Source: Pseudogulbenkiania sp. MAI-1 (lineage in GTDB: Bacteria > Pseudomonadota > Gammaproteobacteria > Burkholderiales > Chromobacteriaceae). From it: a stretch of 64,000 nucleotides of DNA. Position 1 is the stretch's first letter. Each line of letters begins with the position of its first letter. The notes beneath the pieces are model-generated. The model made no database searches, had not been told where the DNA came from, and saw nothing but the letters and a program-made list of their open reading frames with translations. The stretch covers positions 1,461,011 through 1,525,010 of the forward strand of contig NZ_AZUR01000001.1 of assembly GCF_000527175.1 (NCBI RefSeq), given 5' to 3'. This document shows positions 18,064-26,213 of the stretch, in pieces. A program made the translations under genes and the position numbers.

Positions 18064-18921
18064 TCAGTCCAGATAGGGGACGAAGTCGTTGGCCTGGACC
18101 AGGTCGGTTACCTGGGGCGACAAGGCAAATTCGATGAAGGTACGCGTCAGCCCACTCGGGGTGGTTTTGGTCACCAGCGTGAGCGGGCGCGAAATGGGAA
18201 AGTTGCCGTTACGGATGTTCTTGCTGGTGGCCGGTACGCCATCCAGGGCCAGGAGCCGGATCGGAACACCGGCCTGCATCTTGCGCTCGGCCTCGCCGAC
18301 CGAGGTGTAGCTGATGCCATTGGGGTCGTTGGCGATTTCGGCGATGCGAACGGCGTTGTCACCGGTTTGCCGACTGGCCTTGATGTCCTCGTACTTGAGG
18401 TTGAAATACTGGCTAAACAATTCCGCCGAACTGTAACTGGGCTTTGGGTTGAGCACCGTGATCGGCTGGTTCCTCCCTCCCAGTTTGTCCCAGCGCGTGA
18501 TGCGGCCGGTGAAGATGCCGACGATCTGCCGGTTGGAGAGCGAGCGCACGAGGTTGTCCCGGTGCACGATGAGGCAGATGCCGTCCCGGGCGATGGGTAC
18601 GCCGTAGAGATCGGCCTCCTTGTCGGAGAGTGCACGGGAGGCCATGCCGATGTCAGCCTTGCCTTCTCGCGCATCGCTGATCCCTCGACCCGATCCTCCG
18701 GTTTGCACTTCCACCTGCACGCCATGGTGCAGGCTCTGGAAACGTTTGCCGATGTCCATCATCAGTGGCGCCATGGTGCTGGAGCCGGTGAGCAGCAGCC
18801 GTCCCGACAGGGCCGCTGGCGCAGTGCTCATGGGAGTCGGACCGGTTTCCGCGCCGGCCGCACCGATGCACAGGAACACCGCGATCGACAGGGTGCGAAA
18901 TAGCTTGTTCGGCCCGCTCAT
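18064..18921 (-). CDS. PstS-like periplasmic substrate-binding protein
   Basis: This 285-residue exported protein has a signal peptide (KLFRTLSIAVFLCIGAAGAETG). The mature part resembles phosphate-binding PstS-like proteins: LTGSSTMAPLMMDIGKRF, the TGGSGRGISDAREGKADIGMASRALS segment, and the oxyanion-type loop RDGICLIVHRDN. GAGGAGG precedes the ATG at 18921; the frame is open further upstream, but the signal peptide supports this start. No ABC permease or ATPase is nearby. Instead the stop codon abuts the GGDEF-EAL gene, so a role as periplasmic sensor for that protein is more plausible than transport. Phosphate as ligand is only a family-level guess. Confidence 0.8.
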   Translation of the reverse strand: MSGPNKLFRTLSIAVFLCIGAAGAETGPTPMSTAPAALSGRLLLTGSSTMAPLMMDIGKRFQSLHHGVQVEVQTGGSGRGISDAREGKADIGMASRALSDKEADLYGVPIARDGICLIVHRDNLVRSLSNRQIVGIFTGRITRWDKLGGRNQPITVLNPKPSYSSAELFSQYFNLKYEDIKASRQTGDNAVRIAEIANDPNGISYTSVGEAERKMQAGVPIRLLALDGVPATSKNIRNGNFPISRPLTLVTKTTPSGLTRTFIEFALSPQVTDLVQANDFVPYLD

Positions 18922-19345
18922 GAAATCCTCCTCGTCGCTGCCGTCGTGCTTGAAGCACAGGGCATGCTTAAATAGGGAGTGCCCGTGATCGACGGTGGGC
19001 ATCTTGCACCATTCCGGTGAGGCACGAAAATCGTAGGCATGCTGCGCCGGAGGGGGCGTATTGTGGGAATGGGTGGAATGGATACGCCCTTCAAGGGTAG
19101 ACTTTTGGCATGTGTTATCAACTTATTTATACGAACGGCATTTAAACGCCGATTTTCTGTTGATCGATGGCGCCAGCGAAATCCCCCTTCCATGCTTGGT
19201 GCGGTTTATGGCCATGTCCATGACGGCTCTAGTTACTTCGGTGTAGAAGGAGGTGGTCGTTTGTGGGAATGTGCACGGCTTTTGCTTTCGATATACTGAA
19301 TGATGAAAAGCTTAAGCCCGGGGAGCTTCCCCGTCTGGAGTTGAC
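18922..19345. other. Divergent intergenic region upstream of moaA
   Basis: About 420 bp between the divergent PstS-like gene and moaA. A possible -10 (TATACT) lies at 19292-19297, and a small hairpin (CGGGGA, GCT, TCCCCG) lies at about 19319-19333 before the moaA ribosome site GGAG. The string TTGTGGGAATG occurs twice (about 19070 and 19261). Short open frames on the plus strand here have no convincing start or coding character. Confidence 0.4.
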
Positions 19346-20320
19346 ATGCTGACCGACCGCTTCGGCCGCACCATCGAGTACCTGCGGCTATCGGTGACCG
19401 ACCGATGTGATCTGCGCTGTACCTACTGCATTCCCAAAGGCTTCAAGGGATTCGAGGAGCCGGAGAACTGGCTGACCTTCGACGAGATCGAACGCGTGGT
19501 GGCGGCCTTCGTGCGTCTCGGCACCCGGCGCGTGCGTCTCACCGGGGGGGAGCCGCTGCTGCGGCGCAACCTGCCGCAACTGGCGGCCCGCCTGTCGGCG
19601 CTCGATGGACTTAACGACCTGTCACTCACCACCAACGCCACCCAGCTCGCGCGCCACGCCGATGCCCTGTTTCAGGGCGGCGTGAACCGCCTTAATATCA
19701 GCCTCGACTCGCTCAAGCGCGAGTGCATGCACGAGATCACCGGCCGCGACAGCCTGCCGCAGATCATGGACGGCCTGATGGCGGCCAAGGCCGCCGGCTT
19801 CGCCCCGATCAAGATCAACATGGTGGCGATGAAGGACGTCAACGAGTCCGAAATCGAGAATATGGTGGCGTTCTGCATCGAACAGGGTTTCGTGCTGCGC
19901 CTGATCGAAGCCATGCCGATGGGCGAGACCGGGCAGTCGGCGCATTACCTCGATCTGCAGCCGGTGCTGGAAAAGCTGCGCGCCACCTTCGACTTGGTCC
20001 CGCAAGCCGAGACGCTCGGCGGCGGCCCGGCCCGTTACTGGAAAACCCGCGACAACGCATTCTCGCTCGGTGTCATCACGCCGATTTCCCAACACTTCTG
20101 TGCTACCTGCAACCGCCTGCGCCTGTCGGTGGACGGCACGCTCTACATGTGCCTGGGGCAGGATGAGCGTTTCGAACTGCGTCCGCTGCTGCGTGCCGGC
20201 ATCAGCGATGCCGGACTGGAGGATGCCATCCGTACCGCCATCGAGCTCAAGCCGGAAAAGCACGAGTTTCGCGAGAAACCGACCAAGATCGTGCGCTTCA
20301 TGTCGATGACCGGGGGGTGA
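19346..20320 (+). CDS. moaA: GTP 3',8-cyclase MoaA
   Basis: This 324-residue radical SAM enzyme carries out the first step of molybdenum cofactor synthesis (GTP to 3',8-cyclo-GTP, with MoaC). The N-terminal SAM cluster is CDLRCTYC (CX3CX2C) near residue 21. The C-terminal cluster is CATCNRLRLSVDGTLYMC, and the protein ends in the required double glycine (MTGG). Molybdenum cofactor is needed by NarG and NasA in this window. The stop is one base before the carbonic anhydrase ATG, and narX and narL follow, so moaA is co-expressed with the nitrate sensor system. Start ATG has GGAG upstream. Confidence 0.97.
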   Translation: MLTDRFGRTIEYLRLSVTDRCDLRCTYCIPKGFKGFEEPENWLTFDEIERVVAAFVRLGTRRVRLTGGEPLLRRNLPQLAARLSALDGLNDLSLTTNATQLARHADALFQGGVNRLNISLDSLKRECMHEITGRDSLPQIMDGLMAAKAAGFAPIKINMVAMKDVNESEIENMVAFCIEQGFVLRLIEAMPMGETGQSAHYLDLQPVLEKLRATFDLVPQAETLGGGPARYWKTRDNAFSLGVITPISQHFCATCNRLRLSVDGTLYMCLGQDERFELRPLLRAGISDAGLEDAIRTAIELKPEKHEFREKPTKIVRFMSMTGG

Positions 20321-20321
20321 C

Positions 20322-20969
20322 ATGCGCTCGGTCGAACCACTACTGCAAGGATTCCGCCGCTTCCAGTCGCGCTATTTCGGTGAATTGGACTTGTTCGATG
20401 AGCTGCGCCATGGTCAGCGCCCGAGTACGCTGGTGATCGGCTGCTGCGATTCGCGCGTGCATCCCGCCACCCTGACCGGCTCCGAGCCGGGAGAGCTGTT
20501 CATCGTGCGCAACGTCGCCAACCTGGTGCCGCCCTGCGACGAGACGCTGACGCACGCCAGCGTGGCAGCGGCGCTGGAATTTGCCGTGCTGTCGCTCAAG
20601 GTCGAGCGTATCATCGTGTTCGGCCATGCCTGTTGTGGCGGCATCCGCGCCCTGATGCAGCGCTCGGTCGAGGAGTCCAGTGCGTTGAAGCGTTGGCTGG
20701 AAATTGCCGAACCCGCGCGCCGCTTCGTCGAGTCCAGTTGCGCCGACGCCAGCGACGAGGAGCGCCTTCGCCAATGCGAGAAGGCGGCGATTCTGGTGTC
20801 TCTCGACAATCTGCTGTCCTATCCGTGGCTGCGCGAGCGGGTGGAGCAGGGCACGCTGCTGCTGGACGGCTGGTATTTCGACATTCACGACGGGGCGTTA
20901 TGGGGATTTGACCCGCAGCAGAAAGGCTTCGTACCATTGGTATGCCCCATCCAGAAACCTGATACATGA
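20322..20969 (+). CDS. Beta-type carbonic anhydrase
   Basis: This 215-residue beta-class carbonic anhydrase interconverts CO2 and bicarbonate. Zinc ligands and the Asp-Arg dyad are seen as CCDSRVHP near residue 42 and GHACCGGIRAL near residue 101. The typical FIVRNVANLVPP segment lies between them. The gene starts one base after the moaA stop, and its own stop overlaps the narX start (ATGA), so it is tightly coupled into the moaA-narXL operon. Why carbonic anhydrase belongs with nitrate sensing is unclear; bicarbonate supply or pH balance during nitrate respiration is speculative. Confidence 0.93.
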   Translation: MRSVEPLLQGFRRFQSRYFGELDLFDELRHGQRPSTLVIGCCDSRVHPATLTGSEPGELFIVRNVANLVPPCDETLTHASVAAALEFAVLSLKVERIIVFGHACCGGIRALMQRSVEESSALKRWLEIAEPARRFVESSCADASDEERLRQCEKAAILVSLDNLLSYPWLRERVEQGTLLLDGWYFDIHDGALWGFDPQQKGFVPLVCPIQKPDT

Positions 20970-22903
20970 ACCTGCCTCCCCCGGCCGAACTGTCCCGCCC
21001 CTTGGGCCTCGGCCTGTCGGCCAAGATCATCGGTGCCTTGTTGGCCGTTTTGCTGATGGCGCTGAGCGCCATCGGCGCGACGCTATGGCTGTCCTGGCAA
21101 CTCCAAGGCGGCGCAGCCGCCATCAACGACGCCGGCAGTCTGCGCATGCGCGTCACCCGGCTGTCGCTGGACGTGCAGCGCTTCCACGATGGCGAGCTGC
21201 CACGTGCTATGGTCGAGACCGCCATCACCCATTACGACCGGACCCTCGTCCTGCTGAAGCGGGGCGACAGCTCGCGTCCCTTGCTGGTGCCGCGCACCGC
21301 GCAGATCCAGCTCGACTTCAAGCATGTCGCGGACCAGTGGAACGAGCGCATCCGTCCGCAGGGGCTGGCGCTGCTCGCCGCCGGGAGCGGCGCCAGCTTG
21401 CAGTCCATCAAGCAGTTCCAGTCGATGACCAGCCAGTACGTCGACGTGATCAACCGCTTCGTCGCCGACATGGAAGCCTACAATGCGCGCAATACCGAGT
21501 ATCTGCGCTACTGCCAGCTGATGCTGGCGGCACTGGGGGTAGTGGGCACGGTGGCCCTGATCTATCTGATGATGCTGCTGGTGCTCAACCCCCTCGATAA
21601 GCTGCACCAGGGCATCCAGCAACTGGCGGAGGGCCATTTCGACGTGGCGGTGCCGGTTGAATCCGACGACGAGTTCGGCCAGGTGAGCCAGGGTTTCAAC
21701 CTGATGGCGCAGCGTCTGGCCGAGGCCCGCGCCACGCTGGAAGAGAGGGTGCGTGCCAAGACCGCGTCACTGCGGCAGAAGAACCAGGAGTTGGCGCTGC
21801 TCTACGAGATCGCCGCCTTCCTGAACCAGCCGCAGTCGCTGGAAAGCCTGTGCCAGGGCTTTCTCTCCAAGGTGATGGCGGCGTACCGCGCCGATGGCGG
21901 TGCGGTACGGCTCACCGACCCCGAGCAGGGCATCGTCTACGTGGTGGCCGACCAGGGCATGCCGGAAGCCTTGCTCAAGGAAGAGCATTGCATCCGCGTC
22001 GGCGACTGCCTGTGCGGCGAAGTGGCCGAAACGCCGGCGAGCCGCGTGGAGACGCTGGGAACAGGGGATGACAAGGGGTGCAGCCGTGAAGGCTATCGCG
22101 TCATTTCCGCCTTCCCGATCACCGTGCAGGGCCGCGCCCTGGGCCTGTTCAACCTGCATTATCGCGAGGCCGTCATCATGACCCCGCAGCAGACCCGTCT
22201 GCTCGAAGTGCTGGGGCAGAACCTGGCCGTCGCCATCGAAAACCAGCGCCTGTTCGCCAAGGAGCGCGAGCTGGCGGTGCTGGAAGAGCGCAACCTGGTG
22301 GCGCAGGGGCTGCACGACAGCATCGCCCAGGGCTTGTCCTTCCTGAACTTGCAGGCCCAGATGTTGCGCCAGGCTCTGCAGTTGAACGACAAGGATCTGC
22401 TCGACGACACCGTCGGCCTGATCGAGACCGGCATCAAGGAGAGCTACGACGACGTGCGGGAGCTGCTCAATAACTTCCGCTCCAAGCTGTCGGAAAGCCT
22501 GATGCAGGCCATCTCCACCGTGCTGGAGCGCTTCCGCCGCCAGACCGGCATCAAGGTCGAATTGCGCTCCGAAGGGCTGACGGTGCCGCTGATGCCGGAG
22601 CAGCAACTGCAGATCCTGTTCATCCTGCAGGAAGTGTTGTCCAATGTGCGCAAGCATGCGCAGGCCACGCAGGTGGTCGTCCGCCTGAAGGACGACGGCA
22701 GTGCCTTCGAGCTGGATATCAAGGACAATGGCGTCGGCTTCGCCATGGACGCGGTGGCCGGCAAGGCCGACACCCATTTCGGCCTGTCCATCATGAAAGA
22801 ACGGGCGGCGCGTGCCGGCGTGGCCCTGCGCATCAGCAGCCAGCCCGGCCATGGCACCTCGGTACACCTGAAACTGCCGCGTGCGCAGCGCAAGGCCGCC
22901 TGA
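20966..22903 (+). CDS. narX: Nitrate/nitrite sensor histidine kinase NarX
   Basis: This 645-residue sensor kinase has TM1 at about 19-43, then a P-box-like segment INDAGSLRMRVTRLSLDVQR that in E. coli NarX binds nitrate. TM2 lies at about 184-207, followed by HAMP and a cysteine-containing central module (CIRVGDCLCGEV...DDKGC, residues 342-372). The HisKA_3 box has the phospho-acceptor H450 in VAQGLHDSIAQGLSFLNLQAQML, and the ATPase domain has the DNGVGF motif. It phosphorylates NarL. It overlaps the carbonic anhydrase stop by four bases and is followed by narL after 31 bp. Confidence 0.95.
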   Translation: MNLPPPAELSRPLGLGLSAKIIGALLAVLLMALSAIGATLWLSWQLQGGAAAINDAGSLRMRVTRLSLDVQRFHDGELPRAMVETAITHYDRTLVLLKRGDSSRPLLVPRTAQIQLDFKHVADQWNERIRPQGLALLAAGSGASLQSIKQFQSMTSQYVDVINRFVADMEAYNARNTEYLRYCQLMLAALGVVGTVALIYLMMLLVLNPLDKLHQGIQQLAEGHFDVAVPVESDDEFGQVSQGFNLMAQRLAEARATLEERVRAKTASLRQKNQELALLYEIAAFLNQPQSLESLCQGFLSKVMAAYRADGGAVRLTDPEQGIVYVVADQGMPEALLKEEHCIRVGDCLCGEVAETPASRVETLGTGDDKGCSREGYRVISAFPITVQGRALGLFNLHYREAVIMTPQQTRLLEVLGQNLAVAIENQRLFAKERELAVLEERNLVAQGLHDSIAQGLSFLNLQAQMLRQALQLNDKDLLDDTVGLIETGIKESYDDVRELLNNFRSKLSESLMQAISTVLERFRRQTGIKVELRSEGLTVPLMPEQQLQILFILQEVLSNVRKHAQATQVVVRLKDDGSAFELDIKDNGVGFAMDAVAGKADTHFGLSIMKERAARAGVALRISSQPGHGTSVHLKLPRAQRKAA

Positions 22904-22934
22904 CCATCGACATCGACTTTGACCAGAGAGAGTT

Positions 22935-23603
22935 ATGCCTGACAACCCGATCCGTATCCTGTTGGTCGACGACCACACCCTGTTCCGCAGCGGCATCCGC
23001 ATGCTGTTGTCGCGCCAGCCCGAGCTGGCCGTCGTGGGCGAGGCCGCCGATGGGGCGGAAGGGGTGAAGCTGGCCAAGCAGCTGATGCCGGACGTGGTGT
23101 TGCTCGACCTGCACATGCCGGGCATCTCCGGCGTGGAAGCGCTGAGCCTGCTGCTGCAGGACAACCCGACGCTGGCGGTGGTGATGCTGACCGTGTCGGA
23201 AGACGCCGACGACCTGACCGCGGCACTCAAGGCCGGTGCGCGCGGCTATCTGCTGAAGAACATCGACGCGGACTTCCTCAAGCAGTCCATCATCAAGGCG
23301 GCCGCCGGCGAATCGGTCATGAGCGAGGCGATGACCGCCAAGCTGATGGCGCATTTCCGCGCCGGCGCGCCGGCACCTTCGCAACAGCAGCAGGAGCTGG
23401 AAAAGCTGACGCCGCGCGAGCGGGAGATTCTCGGTTTCCTGGCGCAGGGGCAGAGCAACAAGGAAATCGCCCGCACGCTCGATCTGGCCGAGAGCACGGT
23501 CAAGATTCACGTGCAGAACATCCTGAAGAAGCTGGGGCTCTCGAGCCGGGTGCAGGCGGCGGTGTACGCGGTCGAGCACGGCGTCGCGCGACGCGGCGAG
23601 TAA
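22935..23603 (+). CDS. narL: Nitrate response regulator NarL
   Basis: This 222-residue response regulator has a receiver domain (VDDHTLFRSG, acceptor D58 in VVLLDLHMPG, the conserved Thr in LTVSE, and Lys in GYLLKNID). A LuxR/FixJ-type helix-turn-helix follows (LTPREREILGFLAQGQSNKEIARTL...ESTVKIHVQNILKKLGL). It is the cognate partner of NarX and probably controls narK/narG from heptamer sites. The ribosome binding site is AGAGAG before ATG 22935. A terminator follows at 23623. Confidence 0.95.
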   Translation: MPDNPIRILLVDDHTLFRSGIRMLLSRQPELAVVGEAADGAEGVKLAKQLMPDVVLLDLHMPGISGVEALSLLLQDNPTLAVVMLTVSEDADDLTAALKAGARGYLLKNIDADFLKQSIIKAAAGESVMSEAMTAKLMAHFRAGAPAPSQQQQELEKLTPREREILGFLAQGQSNKEIARTLDLAESTVKIHVQNILKKLGLSSRVQAAVYAVEHGVARRGE

Positions 23604-23622
23604 CAACAGGGGAAGCGAAACG

Positions 23623-23645
23623 AAGGCGGCCTTGGCCGCTTTTTT
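23623..23645 (+). terminator. Terminator after narL
   Basis: GCGGCC at 23626-23631 and GGCCGC at 23634-23639 form a short GC stem followed by six T and preceded by AA. It closes the moaA-carbonic anhydrase-narXL operon. Confidence 0.8.
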
Positions 23646-23758
23646 CATTTGCGCGGCGGACCCAAACTGGGACTGCGGGGCCGGCGGCGGGCATCAACAC
23701 TCCTCCCCGGCCACGTCGCTGGCCCGATCGAAGTTGTGCTCCCCGGCGAAGGGGTCAA

Positions 23759-23947
23759 TCAGAAAATATCGTCACAGCGTTCGGCAAGGAAGCGGGCATC
23801 GTCCCGGTCGTGCGCCCGTTGGCGAACTTTTTGCTGCCGGACTTTTTCCGCTTCGCTGAGCTGCGGTTTGGCTACCGCGTAAAGAAAGCTCTCATGCTGG
23901 TCGCGAGCCTGTTTTCGACGAACGCTTAGAGGGATACGAGAGATCAT
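23759..23947 (-). CDS. Small charged hypothetical protein, possibly frameshifted
   Basis: This 62-residue frame is rich in Arg, Gln, Glu and Asp (SVRRKQARDQHES, KVRQRAHDRDDARF) and has no recognised domain. GAGGAGACAGG directly before the ATG is a good ribosome site, which is the main reason to believe it. It ends in CDDIF at a TTTT run (complement of 23763-23766). One extra T there would continue the frame as LIDPFAGEHNFDRASDVAGEEC to a stop at 23694, a protein-like extension. A one-base frameshift, in the genome or the assembly, is therefore suspected. The predicted function is unknown. Confidence 0.5.
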   Translation of the reverse strand: MISRIPLSVRRKQARDQHESFLYAVAKPQLSEAEKVRQQKVRQRAHDRDDARFLAERCDDIF

Positions 23948-24272
23948 CCTGTCTCCTCATCTACTGCTTCACTGGCATGGTTCACCAGAAGGCATTCGCT
24001 TTACAAAATGAGCCTAATTCCTTCTTTTGTAAAGCATAAAGGGGGTTTTGTTCCGCGCGATGTTGCAGGAATGTCCCTGCCAGCCAGCATGACGCCGAAT
24101 CATTTCGGTTTCATGTCGGGCCGGGTACGAACGGGTGCCGGTTTGATGACGGCGATATGGCGGATGAGAGCAATAATGATCTTTTAGAATATTGATCTAA
24201 TTAGAAAATCTATTTGGTTATAACGTAATCGGTTACTCTCTCGTATCGTTTTCGAGAGCGTCAGGGGGTCTT
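23948..24272. promoter_or_regulatory. AT-rich intergenic region with a long inverted repeat
   Basis: A perfect 11-bp inverted repeat, GCTTTACAAAA at 23998-24008 and TTTTGTAAAGC at 24025-24035, has a 16-base spacer. A second repeat, CTCTCG at 24238-24243 and CGAGAG at 24253-24258, lies just before the ribosome site (AGGGGG) of the permease gene. The stretch around 24180-24230 is much more AT-rich than its surroundings. It should hold divergent promoters for the small ORF and the permease. Confidence 0.5.
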
Positions 24273-25046
24273 ATGGAGTTGGGCTATGTCGTAGCCGGTC
24301 TTCTCGTTGGTTTTGTCGTCGGGTTGACCGGTGTGGGCGGAGGCTCGCTGATGACCCCCATCCTGCTGTGGTTCGGAATCTCGCCCGCCACCGCGGTCGG
24401 TACCGATCTGTTGTATGCGGCCATCACCAAGGCCGGTGGCGTGCTGGTGCACCATCGCCAGCGCCATGTGGACTGGGGTATCACCATCCGCTTGGCGGCC
24501 GGCAGCCTGCCGGCCGCGCTGGTGACCTTGCTCGTGCTGTCCAACATCGATCTGCCTACCGCCACCATCAACGCCGTGATCAAGCTGAGCCTGGGCGTGG
24601 CCCTGATCCTGACCGCGCTCGCCATCCTGTTCAAGCCGCTGCTGATCAAGTTCGCGCACCGCGTTCACCCCGGCCTGCTGGATGAGACCCGCGCCCGCAC
24701 CGTGCCGACGGTACTGATCGGCGTGATGTTGGGGGTGCTGGTGACGCTGAGCTCGATCGGTGCCGGTGCGCTGGGCACGCTGGCGCTGTTCCTGCTCTAC
24801 CCGGCGCTGCCGACCACGCGTCTGGTGGGCACCGAGATCGCCCACGCCGTGCCGCTGACGCTGGTGGCCGGTATAGGTCACGCCAGTATGGGCAACCTCG
24901 ATTACGGCCTGCTGGTCAACCTGCTGATTGGGTCGCTGCCGGGCATCTGGATGGGCAGCCGGCTGACCAGGAAGATGGCGGAGAGCTGGATGCGCCCGGC
25001 GCTGGCGATCATGTTGGCCATCGTCGGCACCAAGTTGGTGTACTGA
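24273..25046 (+). CDS. TauE/SafE family permease
   Basis: This 257-residue integral membrane protein has about eight hydrophobic segments. The family repeat mark GLTGVGGGSLMTPILLW near the N terminus and its second-half counterpart (LSSIGAGALGTLALFLLYP) are present, as is the VGTDLLYAAITKAGG segment. Family members export sulphite, sulfoacetate or related small anions; the substrate here cannot be read from the sequence. It stands alone with AGGGGG before the ATG and a very strong terminator behind. The neighbouring AraC-type gene is convergent and probably unrelated. Confidence 0.88.
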   Translation: MELGYVVAGLLVGFVVGLTGVGGGSLMTPILLWFGISPATAVGTDLLYAAITKAGGVLVHHRQRHVDWGITIRLAAGSLPAALVTLLVLSNIDLPTATINAVIKLSLGVALILTALAILFKPLLIKFAHRVHPGLLDETRARTVPTVLIGVMLGVLVTLSSIGAGALGTLALFLLYPALPTTRLVGTEIAHAVPLTLVAGIGHASMGNLDYGLLVNLLIGSLPGIWMGSRLTRKMAESWMRPALAIMLAIVGTKLVY

Positions 25047-25066
25047 TCGAGACATCGTCTTTTCTC

Positions 25067-25108
25067 AAGCCCGGGGCGCCGATGCCAACATCGGCGCCCC
25101 GGGCTTTT
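25067..25108. terminator. Strong terminator after the TauE/SafE gene
   Basis: A 17-bp perfect stem, AGCCCGGGGCGCCGATG and its complement, has a four-base loop (CCAA), four T on the plus side and AA on the other. It can serve both convergent genes. Confidence 0.9.
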
Positions 25109-25172
25109 GTACGTCTTGTGGTACGCGAGACGCGTGCGGCCGTGGCTGTGACAAAGCCTAAGCCCTTATCCA

Positions 25173-25949
25173 TCAGCTTCGCTCCGTAGCCTGTCGATAC
25201 TGCCGTGGTGTAAAGCCGGTCAGAGCCTTGAACTGCCGGCTGAATGCGCTGTGATCGGTGTAGCCGCACTGCAGTGCCACATCGGTAATCGGCATTTTGG
25301 TATGCAGCAAGCGATGCGCATGTTCCAGGCGTGCCTTGTGGATCATTTGCCGTGGCGTCAGATGGAAAACCCGCTTGCAGTGCCGTTCCAATTGTGCGGC
25401 TGAAATACCGGCAATCCTCGTCAACTCACCCATGGTAATGGGGCGATTGAAATGAGCGCGAATGTATTCGTCCACGGCGGCAAGGTGCTGATAAGCGGGA
25501 TGCGTGTTGCTGGCCGATTGCAGGTCAACCGAGATGCCCATCAACCCGATGATTTCTCCTTTGCGGTTGTACAAAGGCCATTTGTACGTCAGGCACCAGC
25601 CAGGTTCGCGGTTCTTGTAAAGATGCAGTTCTAGCTGGTTCTCAAGAACCAATCCCTGCTCCAGAACCCGTCGGTCCTGCTCTGTATAGCCAGGGCCCAG
25701 CTGCGCCGGAAAGACTTCAGCGCTGGTTTTACCCAACAACGGCTGCAGCTGCTTCAAGCCGCAGCGCTGCACCAGAGTGTGATTGGCAATAAGGTAGCGC
25801 GCCTCTACATCCTTAATGAATATCGCCGCATTCGGGATGACATCCAGTAGAGGCAGCAACGGCGCCACTCCCGCCAGCCATTCCTCGATGGTTTCAGGAC
25901 GGCGTTGCTCATCCCCCTGGTACAACATGGCAAGTGCGCTCGGTGTCAT
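25173..25949 (-). CDS. AraC-family regulator with PAS domain, hydroxyproline locus
   Basis: This 258-residue regulator has an N-terminal PAS-like domain (LLDVIPNAAIFIKDVEARYLIANHTLVQRCG, ending in GEIIGLMGISVDLQ) followed by a C-terminal AraC DNA-binding domain. Both helix-turn-helix motifs are visible: MGELTRIAGISAAQLERHCKRVF and ITDVALQCGYTDHSAFSRQFKALTGFTPRQYR. The frame stays open far upstream, but ATG at 25949 has GGGGAG eight bases before it and gives the normal length. It is divergent from the hydroxyproline genes and probably activates them when hydroxyproline or a breakdown product is present; the ligand is inferred from context. Confidence 0.85.
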   Translation of the reverse strand: MTPSALAMLYQGDEQRRPETIEEWLAGVAPLLPLLDVIPNAAIFIKDVEARYLIANHTLVQRCGLKQLQPLLGKTSAEVFPAQLGPGYTEQDRRVLEQGLVLENQLELHLYKNREPGWCLTYKWPLYNRKGEIIGLMGISVDLQSASNTHPAYQHLAAVDEYIRAHFNRPITMGELTRIAGISAAQLERHCKRVFHLTPRQMIHKARLEHAHRLLHTKMPITDVALQCGYTDHSAFSRQFKALTGFTPRQYRQATERS

Positions 25950-26101
25950 GAATTCCACTCCCCGGTCTCCGTGCAACTCCCCCTTCCCGTTCCTGCTTTC
26001 AGGGGCAAAGCAAGAAGCTTGCAGCACGGCTTGCGTCATGTCGAGCCGCCCGTGAGGCTGGCAATGCCAATCGCACACTACCAAAACTATGCCGATTTCG
26101 T

Positions 26102-26129
26102 CATCAAAGATGAAGATAACCATCAAGAT
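26102..26129 (+). promoter_or_regulatory. Direct repeat, possible AraC-type operator
   Basis: CATCAAAGAT at 26102-26111 and CATCAAGAT at 26121-26129 are direct repeats with a 19-bp period, close to two helical turns, the usual layout for AraC-family sites. They lie about 85 bp before the epimerase start in the divergent region. TGCCGAT and ATCGGCA flank them as an inverted pair (26090-26096 and 26131-26137). Confidence 0.35.
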
Positions 26130-26213
26130 TATCGGCATCGATGAGTCCATTCTATGGCTTAGAAATTGACTGCAGGACTCAACTCCGATTGGCTCTTGTA
26201 AATGGACAGGATT

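Noticed and set aside
18064..18921. PstS-like gene as part of a phosphate transporter operon
   Set aside because: No pstC, pstA or pstB is adjacent; the neighbour is a c-di-GMP signalling gene.
19039..19299. 86-codon plus-strand frame between the PstS-like gene and moaA
   Set aside because: No ribosome site at its start, no protein-like composition, and an overlapping frame of similar quality exists.
26202..26213. Earlier ATG of the hydroxyproline epimerase
   Set aside because: It lies within the probable ribosome site and the family starts at the next methionine.
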